A stretch of DNA of 64,000 nt from NCBI RefSeq assembly GCF_934560975.1, contig NZ_CAKTFO010000008.1:1-64000 (forward strand). Direction: 5' to 3'. The position numbers and the translations under genes are program-made. This document shows, one piece after another, positions 59,187 to 64,000 of the stretch (position 1 is its first letter; each line of letters starts with the position of its first letter). The notes under the pieces were generated by a model. The model worked only from the letters and a program-made list of their open reading frames with translations. It made no database searches and was not told the DNA's origin. The DNA is from an uncultured Sphingomonas sp. GTDB taxonomy: Bacteria > Pseudomonadota > Alphaproteobacteria > Sphingomonadales > Sphingomonadaceae.

Positions 59187-60713
59187 TTACGACGCCGGCC
59201 GCCGGGCAGTGTTTGATTGGATGATGCGGAACTCGCCGCCGAGATGCATCATGCTCATCAGGTAGAGCATGCCGTCGAAATAACGCTGCTCGCCGGTCGG
59301 CAAGGGCATGTCCCATAACTCCTGCAGGAACGCCCTGGACACAGGTCCGGGCGCGGCCGCGAAGCCCCCAACCGCCGCCGCCGCGACCATGCCGGGCGAA
59401 TGGCGCCGGGACAGCGGCTTGCCGTCCAGCGTATATTGGTCGGGAAAGCTCTTGATGCCCTGGCCGAACAGGAAATGCTGGTTGCGGTCGCTCAAAGTCC
59501 GCTGCCGCGCATCCTTGCCGAACCAGGCCCAGTCGACCGACCAGTTGCTCACCGTCCGCCAGCTGTCATAGCCGAACTCGACCGGCTTGCCGTCGCGGCC
59601 GGTGATGCGCGATCCATCGAAATGGCTGCGTTCGGGCGACAAGGCGGTATTGGGCCCCACCACCTTCACCAGCAGGTCGCGGCTGACGTCCGCCGCCTTG
59701 CTCCAGAAGGCACGGTCCTGCTCCGGCCCCCACCGCGCCCACAATTCATAGAAGTGCGGCAGGTGATAGGAAGCGTCGGTGGTGTTGATGCTGGTTTCCG
59801 GCACGAACCGGATCATGGCGTGGCTTTCCTCCACCATCGGCCCGACCGTCACCGGCGCGTTCTGGCGGACCATGCCGTACCAGGCGGGTGGCCACGGCGT
59901 GCCCTTGGCGGCCGCCTCCGCCGCCGCGGTGCGGTTGTTGGGGCTTGGCCACGGCATGGAAGGCGGGATCAACGGCGCGTCGCCGGGATGGATGCGGAAC
60001 GGCGGCGTGCCCGTCATCACCGCGCGGTGACGCATTCCGGTCAGGATCTTGTCGGCTTCCGCCTTGTAATCGTAGATGCCCTGGCCGTTGCCCCATCGGT
60101 TCGCGGCGAAATACAGCGCCATGGCATAATATTCCTCACCGTCGGGCGCCGCGCCGACCGAACGTGGGCGGCCATCCGTGCTCATCGACCAGGCGAAATA
60201 GCCGAAGGAGGGATTGGCGGGGTCCGTCACCTGCATATGGGTCTTGGACCAATTCCACAGCGCATCGAATTCGCGCTTCTTGTTCAGCTGGACGGCGATC
60301 ATCATGCCGTAGCTCATGCCTTCGGACCGCGCGTCGTTGTTGGCCCAGTCGGTGATGTAGGCGAGCGGACCGTCGGCGTTCACCCCGGTCTCGAAATACA
60401 CCGTCTCCTCCTGGCCGTCGCCGTGGAAGAAGCGTTGAAACGCCGCCTCGATCTTGGCGCGCGTGTCCTGCTCCGACTTGCCGAGCTGCTCGGCGAACAG
60501 GTTGCGGTGGCGCCCTGTGGCGAAGGCGCCCGTCCCGTCGCCGGGAAAGCGCCGCACCTCTCCCAAGGGTGCGTCGACATGGGTCTGCTCGCCCAGGGGG
60601 TTGGTGGAGAGGGCGGGCTTGGCCGTCGGTGCCGCCGGCGCCTGAGCCTGGACGGGAACGGCTGCCAGCATGATCCCCAGAGCGAACCCGGAAACAATTC
60701 CCATACGTCTCAC
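59187..60713 (-). CDS. GH8 family glycoside hydrolase (reducing-end oligoxylanase type)
   Basis: A secreted 508-residue (alpha/alpha)6-barrel enzyme. NDARSEGMSYGMMIAVQLNK contains the general acid Glu of family 8, followed by FDALWNWSKTHM and GYFAWSMSTDG; further on come APDGEEYYAMALYFAANRWG and ASYHLPHFYELWARWG. Close relatives with this length release xylose from the reducing end of xylo-oligosaccharides. GTG at 60713, eight bases after AGGAGG, gives the signal peptide MRRMGIVSGFALGIMLAAVPVQAQA; ATG 60704 and GTG 60716 are alternatives. It is divergent from the oxidoreductase gene and would complement the GH39 enzyme at 21.8 kb. Confidence 0.87.
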   Translation of the reverse strand: MRRMGIVSGFALGIMLAAVPVQAQAPAAPTAKPALSTNPLGEQTHVDAPLGEVRRFPGDGTGAFATGRHRNLFAEQLGKSEQDTRAKIEAAFQRFFHGDGQEETVYFETGVNADGPLAYITDWANNDARSEGMSYGMMIAVQLNKKREFDALWNWSKTHMQVTDPANPSFGYFAWSMSTDGRPRSVGAAPDGEEYYAMALYFAANRWGNGQGIYDYKAEADKILTGMRHRAVMTGTPPFRIHPGDAPLIPPSMPWPSPNNRTAAAEAAAKGTPWPPAWYGMVRQNAPVTVGPMVEESHAMIRFVPETSINTTDASYHLPHFYELWARWGPEQDRAFWSKAADVSRDLLVKVVGPNTALSPERSHFDGSRITGRDGKPVEFGYDSWRTVSNWSVDWAWFGKDARQRTLSDRNQHFLFGQGIKSFPDQYTLDGKPLSRRHSPGMVAAAAVGGFAAAPGPVSRAFLQELWDMPLPTGEQRYFDGMLYLMSMMHLGGEFRIIQSNTARRPAS

Positions 60714-60888
60714 CACGGCATCCTCCTGTGTCGCGAGCATCTTCGGCCCGGTTTGAGATCCTTTTGGCATGGTGGCGGTTCGTCGAACAACTACCAAGCA
60801 GCCTGCCGCATGTGACGGCGACCCCAAAAGGCAGGGAAAGCGAACGCTGATCCTTCGTTGAGCCGGGGTTAAGCCACGGAGTTCGAGC

Positions 60889-61896
60889 ATGAAGGCGATG
60901 GTGTTGCAGTCCGCAGCAGGGTTGGACCGGCTGACCTTGGCAGACAGACCCGATCCGGGCGTCCCCGGCGCGGGCGAGATCCGGGTGGCGCTGCACGGCA
61001 GCTCGCTCAACTTCCATGATCTGGGCGTCGCGACGGGGCGCATGCCGAGCGCAGATGGCCGCGTCCCGCTAGCTGACGGCGCAGGCGTGGTCGATGCGGT
61101 CGGTGACGGCGTGACCGAGTTCCAGGCGGGTGACAACGTGGTGTCCTGCTTCTTCCCGGACTGGCAGGACGGCACGCCCACCGTGGGCGACTTCCGGCGT
61201 ACCCCGGGCGACGGCATTGACGGCTTCGCGCAGGAACATGTGGTCCTGCCCGCCACCGCCTTTACCCACTCGCCGGCAGCCTATGACGCGGTGGAGGCGG
61301 CGACGATCACCACCGCGGGGCTCACCGCCTGGCGGGCGCTGATCGTGGACGGCAGGCTCAAGGCGGGAGACACGGTGCTGTTGCTCGGCACGGGCGGCGT
61401 GTCGATCTGGGCGCTGCAGATCGCCAAGCTGATGGGCGCGACCGTCGCGATCACCTCCTCGTCTGGCGAAAAGCTGGAGCGGGCGCAGGATCTCGGCGCC
61501 GACTTCTGCGTCAACTATCGCGAGCAGCAGCAGTGGGGAAAGACGATCCGCGACTGGACGGGCGGCCGCGGTGTCCACCATGTCGTCGAGGTCGGCGGGC
61601 CGGGCACGCTCGCCCAGTCGATCGAGGCGGTGCGCGTCGGCGGGCACATCTCCCTGATCGGCGTGCTCACCGGTGCCGCGGGCGAGGTGCCGACCGCCGC
61701 GCTGATGGCAAAGCAGGCGCGCTTACAGGGCCTGATCGTCGGCAGCCGGCGCGAGCAGCAGGATTTCGTGCGCGCACTGGACAGCAGCGGCATCCGCCCG
61801 GTCGTGGATCGCCGCTTCCCCCTGGAGCAACTGGCCGACGCCTTCCGCTATGAGACGAGTGGTAGGCATTTCGGCAAGATCGGGATCGAATGGTGA
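60889..61896 (+). CDS. zinc-independent MDR-family alcohol dehydrogenase/quinone oxidoreductase
   Basis: A 335-residue enzyme of the medium-chain dehydrogenase superfamily. The N-terminal GroES-like domain has GEIRVALHGSSLNFHDLGVATG, where Ser-Leu-Asn replaces the catalytic-zinc Cys of true alcohol dehydrogenases, and the four-Cys structural zinc loop is missing. The NADPH fold has LLLGTGGVSIWALQIAKLMGATVAITSSS. These traits place it with quinone-oxidoreductase-like members. HFGKIGIEW is the typical C-terminus. ACGGAG precedes the ATG. Its substrate is unknown. Confidence 0.9.
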   Translation: MKAMVLQSAAGLDRLTLADRPDPGVPGAGEIRVALHGSSLNFHDLGVATGRMPSADGRVPLADGAGVVDAVGDGVTEFQAGDNVVSCFFPDWQDGTPTVGDFRRTPGDGIDGFAQEHVVLPATAFTHSPAAYDAVEAATITTAGLTAWRALIVDGRLKAGDTVLLLGTGGVSIWALQIAKLMGATVAITSSSGEKLERAQDLGADFCVNYREQQQWGKTIRDWTGGRGVHHVVEVGGPGTLAQSIEAVRVGGHISLIGVLTGAAGEVPTAALMAKQARLQGLIVGSRREQQDFVRALDSSGIRPVVDRRFPLEQLADAFRYETSGRHFGKIGIEW

Positions 61897-62005
61897 TGCA
61901 ATGCAGGCCGGGCTTGTAGCGGGAGTGACCCTCGCTGCGCTACGACGCCGGCCTCGCCGCCTCTGGCCTACGCCGTGCTGCCCACCACGCCCACCGGTAC
62001 GGGCT

Positions 62006-62215
62006 TCAGCCTTTGCGCAGTTCGTCGGGCTTGTGCACCGCTTCCTTGCCCGACTTGTCGCTCTTGGCCCGGAACTGCGGATCATCCTTGGTCGCCTTGG
62101 CGGTGTGCCCGCCCGCCTTGGTGGTCCCGGTTTCCTTCTTTACGACCTTGCCCGACGTTTCGCCCTGGGGCGTGTCCCACTTCACGTGATCGCCGATCTC
62201 GATGCTCTTGGTCAC
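62006..62215 (-). CDS. DUF2945 (hypervirulence-associated TUDOR domain) small protein
   Basis: A 69-residue protein with the DUF2945 pattern: IGDHVKWDTPQGETSGKVVKK, then KAGGHTAKATKDDPQFRAKSDKSGKEAVHKPDELRK. It is a small beta-barrel (TUDOR-like) domain common in bacteria and fungi; no molecular function is established in bacteria. The start is GTG 62215 with AAGGAG six bases upstream. It lies 75 bases after the ferritin-like gene on the same strand and may be part of the same stress transcript. Confidence 0.85.
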   Translation of the reverse strand: MTKSIEIGDHVKWDTPQGETSGKVVKKETGTTKAGGHTAKATKDDPQFRAKSDKSGKEAVHKPDELRKG

Positions 62216-62290
62216 GTCCGTCTCCTTGCCATGGGTGCGTGGCGACCCGGCAGCGGGTGGGAGCGACTGGAACCGGCCGCTCCCCGCCGG

Positions 62291-62767
62291 TCAGTCCTGC
62301 AGCAATGTTCCGGCGAGTTGGGTCAGCCGTTCATCCGCCTGCTTGGCTTCGTCGGCTGACGTCTTCATCTCGCGCCCGGCATCCCCGAACCCCAGCGAGT
62401 TGAGGTAGCTGGCCATCGTTCCGAACGCCGCGATCCAGTAATGCAGCGCAAGCTGGCCGCTGGCAATGATCCCCAGGTCACGCGAACTTGCGTCCGGAGC
62501 CTCGTTGCGGATGCGCCGGCTGACTTCGTAATGCGCGTCCAGCACGGGATTGTCGCCCCGCTGACCGTTGCCGGCCTGCGACATGGCGCGGTCGATCCGA
62601 TCGGCCCATTGTTGGGAGGTGCGATTGCCCTCCTCAAGCGCCGCCTTGAGGTCAGGATGGCTGGCGTCGTCGTTGATTTCATCCGTCGCCCGGGCAGCGA
62701 CATCGCTCCCGGCCTTCATCGCGCTCAATCCCTGCGCAACGATCTGCTTCAGAGTGTCCTCGGCCAT
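62291..62767 (-). CDS. second YciE/DUF892-like ferritin-fold protein
   Basis: A 158-residue four-helix protein: TLKQIVAQGLSAMKAGSDVA, LKAALEEGNRTSQQWADRID, PVLDAHYEVSRRIRNEAPDA, LGIIASGQLALHYWIAAFGTMASYLNSLG. The layout matches the DUF892 group, with the AFGTMASYLNSLG segment equivalent to GFGTAAAYAEALG of the copy at 58.5 kb. Fewer metal ligands are visible than in the first copy. AGGAGAA lies seven bases before ATG 62767. It is probably co-transcribed with the DUF2945 gene; both are expected in a general stress regulon. Confidence 0.8.
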   Translation of the reverse strand: MAEDTLKQIVAQGLSAMKAGSDVAARATDEINDDASHPDLKAALEEGNRTSQQWADRIDRAMSQAGNGQRGDNPVLDAHYEVSRRIRNEAPDASSRDLGIIASGQLALHYWIAAFGTMASYLNSLGFGDAGREMKTSADEAKQADERLTQLAGTLLQD

Positions 62768-63073
62768 GCTCGTTCTCCTGGCTGGGCGCCCGGCCGGTTC
62801 GCCGTTCACCCGCAGGCAGTAAGCGTCCCGCGTTCCGATGTTCCCATGATTGCGCATCCGTTGCGACAGGCGCGTCCGGTTGCCCCGCGAGCCTAGGAAC
62901 CGCGCACTACCCTGCATGGTCCCGCTCCATATCGGTTGCTTTGATCAGAGCCGTTTAGCAATCGGTTAAGTGACTGTAGTTACGGGCAACCGGTGCCCCC
63001 GCTTCGCTCGCAACGCATTATCAACCGTTTACTATCCTGGAAGGCAGGAGGTGATACCGCGCGCGCGCAGACG
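62768..63073. other. divergent intergenic region, about 300 bases
   Basis: It separates the ferritin-like gene (minus) from the diguanylate cyclase gene (plus). On the minus strand GGAAC occurs twice close together near 62838-62848, reminiscent of the -35 box of EcfG promoters, but no CGTT box at 16-17 bases was found. AGGAGGTG at 63045-63052 on the plus strand is a perfect ribosome-binding sequence without a start codon at normal distance. Confidence 0.3.
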
Positions 63074-64000
63074 ATGCATGAGCGTCTCCAGGCTCCGCCG
63101 CCGGCCGCGCCGCAGGCGGACACCGACGGCGATGCCGTGCTGACCGGCGCAGGATCGCCCGCGATCCAGCTGTTCCGGTCCACGCCGCGCTGGCTGAAGC
63201 TGTTTGCCGCACCCAAGATCATCATCGTCCTGCTGGTATTCTCCGTCAGCCTTTGTCTGGGCACGTTGATCTACGTCCAGCATGCGAACAGCTCGATCGT
63301 GAATCGGGACATGCAGACCGCGGTGGAACTGAGCGAGATCGCCGCCCGCTTCGATCATGAGGACGGCAGCCTGTACCGCCTGATGGTGGACGAAGCGGCC
63401 AACGGCCGTTCCCTGACCGTGGCTGAACGCGTCCGACGAATTAGGAGGAAGCTGACCCGTATCGCCGAGGATCTGCATGCGGACGAGCGCCTCCTGTCCC
63501 CTGCCGACCAGCATCGGACGGCGCAGGTCGTGTCGGAAATCAACAAGTATAACGACGCCGTTGAAGTCGTGTCCTCCATGCTGGAACTGGACTTCGCCAC
63601 CAGCGTCGCGATGCTGCGGCCGTTCCGGGAAAATGCGGACCGCGTGCTGCACGAGGTCAAGGACATTGCGGCGGCGGGCATCAAGGATGCGCATCGTCAT
63701 GCCGACGACGCCGCCTGGCGCACCCGCCTTTTGGTGGCGTTTGTCGCCGTTGCGGTTTTGATCGTGGCCTTCCTGTCCTATCTATGGCTCGCTTTGGCGT
63801 CGCAGCGAGGCATTCAGCTTCGCCAAGAGATATTGCGGCGCAGCGAGGCGGAGCGCGAGGCATTGATCCTGGCGCGAACCGACGTGCTGACCGGCCTGGC
63901 CAATCGTCGCGTGTTCGGGACCGAATTGTCGGACGCAATTGAGGCAGCCGGCTCCGATCGCAGCGGCCTGGCGATCTTCCTGATCGACCTGGACGGCTTC
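63074..64000 (+). CDS. membrane diguanylate cyclase, 5' part (runs off window end)
   Basis: The first 309 residues of a membrane GGDEF protein. A cytosolic N-terminus is followed by a first membrane helix (about 49-70, IIIVLLVFSVSLCLGTLIYV), a helical periplasmic sensor of about 150 residues with four-helix-bundle character as in chemoreceptors (IAARFDHEDGSLYRLMVDEA, KYNDAVEVVSSMLELDFATS), a second membrane helix (about 220-240, LLVAFVAVAVLIVAFLSYLW), and the beginning of a GGDEF domain (ARTDVLTGLANRRVF and AIFLIDLDGF). The GGDEF signature itself lies beyond base 64000. ATG 63074 is the only start in frame although AGGAGGTG lies 21 bases upstream, too far for normal use. Confidence 0.8.
   Translation, partial: MHERLQAPPPAAPQADTDGDAVLTGAGSPAIQLFRSTPRWLKLFAAPKIIIVLLVFSVSLCLGTLIYVQHANSSIVNRDMQTAVELSEIAARFDHEDGSLYRLMVDEAANGRSLTVAERVRRIRRKLTRIAEDLHADERLLSPADQHRTAQVVSEINKYNDAVEVVSSMLELDFATSVAMLRPFRENADRVLHEVKDIAAAGIKDAHRHADDAAWRTRLLVAFVAVAVLIVAFLSYLWLALASQRGIQLRQEILRRSEAEREALILARTDVLTGLANRRVFGTELSDAIEAAGSDRSGLAIFLIDLDGF

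Overview
The window is GC-rich DNA that most resembles a Sphingomonas-type alphaproteobacterium (Sphingomonadales). Pointers to this are three intact TonB-dependent receptors plus one receptor wreck, a PEPxxWA-type C-terminal sorting signal, outer-membrane barrels, a LOV-type hybrid kinase, two YciE-like ferritin-fold proteins and a plant-polysaccharide gene set. No rRNA, tRNA, CRISPR array or intact insertion sequence was found.

About 0.2-11.4 kb looks like an integrated mobilizable element. It carries an SRAP-type DNA-repair protein, a small nuclease of the thermonuclease fold, a 1001-residue MobA/MobL-like relaxase, a RepA/DnaB-like AAA ATPase, a 455-residue protein of unknown function and a HipBA toxin-antitoxin pair. 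Inverted repeats sit upstream of the relaxase, the ATPase and hipB. No integrase or attachment site is visible inside the window.

About 12-36 kb is mostly chromosomal-style genes: a Lys/Glu-rich small protein, a PEP-CTERM beta-propeller protein, a DUF885 protein, an outer-membrane barrel/phosphoesterase/membrane-anchor trio with overlapping genes, gamma-glutamyltransferase, a GH39 glycosidase, a GDSL esterase, two TonB receptors, a frameshifted third receptor (FhuE-like remnant, 27.7-28.2 kb), a glycine-rich-domain protein with a TIGR04222 partner, and a group with an M20 peptidase, an aminotransferase and a TauE exporter behind the second receptor.

About 37.3-47.5 kb is the most unusual region. 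Four membrane proteins share one six-helix sensor domain, marked by H-x-x-GP in the first helix and GGxxSP(F/L) in a later one. One is a complete histidine kinase, one a kinase with a ruined ATPase domain, one carries the kinase dimerisation helices joined to GGDEF and EAL domains, and one has lost even the phospho-acceptor histidine. Between them lie a lone receiver domain, a PLP enzyme of the alpha-oxoamine synthase family (the LqsA/CqsA superfamily) and a protein made of two fused OmpW barrels. I read this as a candidate signalling system that makes or senses a small lipophilic molecule, or senses quinone redox state, and feeds into c-di-GMP.

About 47.6-56 kb is a pectin/uronate locus: DUF2264 and DUF4861 proteins, a GntR regulator, a large TonB receptor, a GH105 hydrolase and KduI. 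Two copies of one palindrome probably make it a GntR regulon. About 56.4-64 kb holds a LOV blue-light hybrid kinase, two ferritin-fold stress proteins, a GH8 oligoxylanase, an MDR oxidoreductase, a DUF2945 protein and the start of a membrane diguanylate cyclase that runs off the window end.
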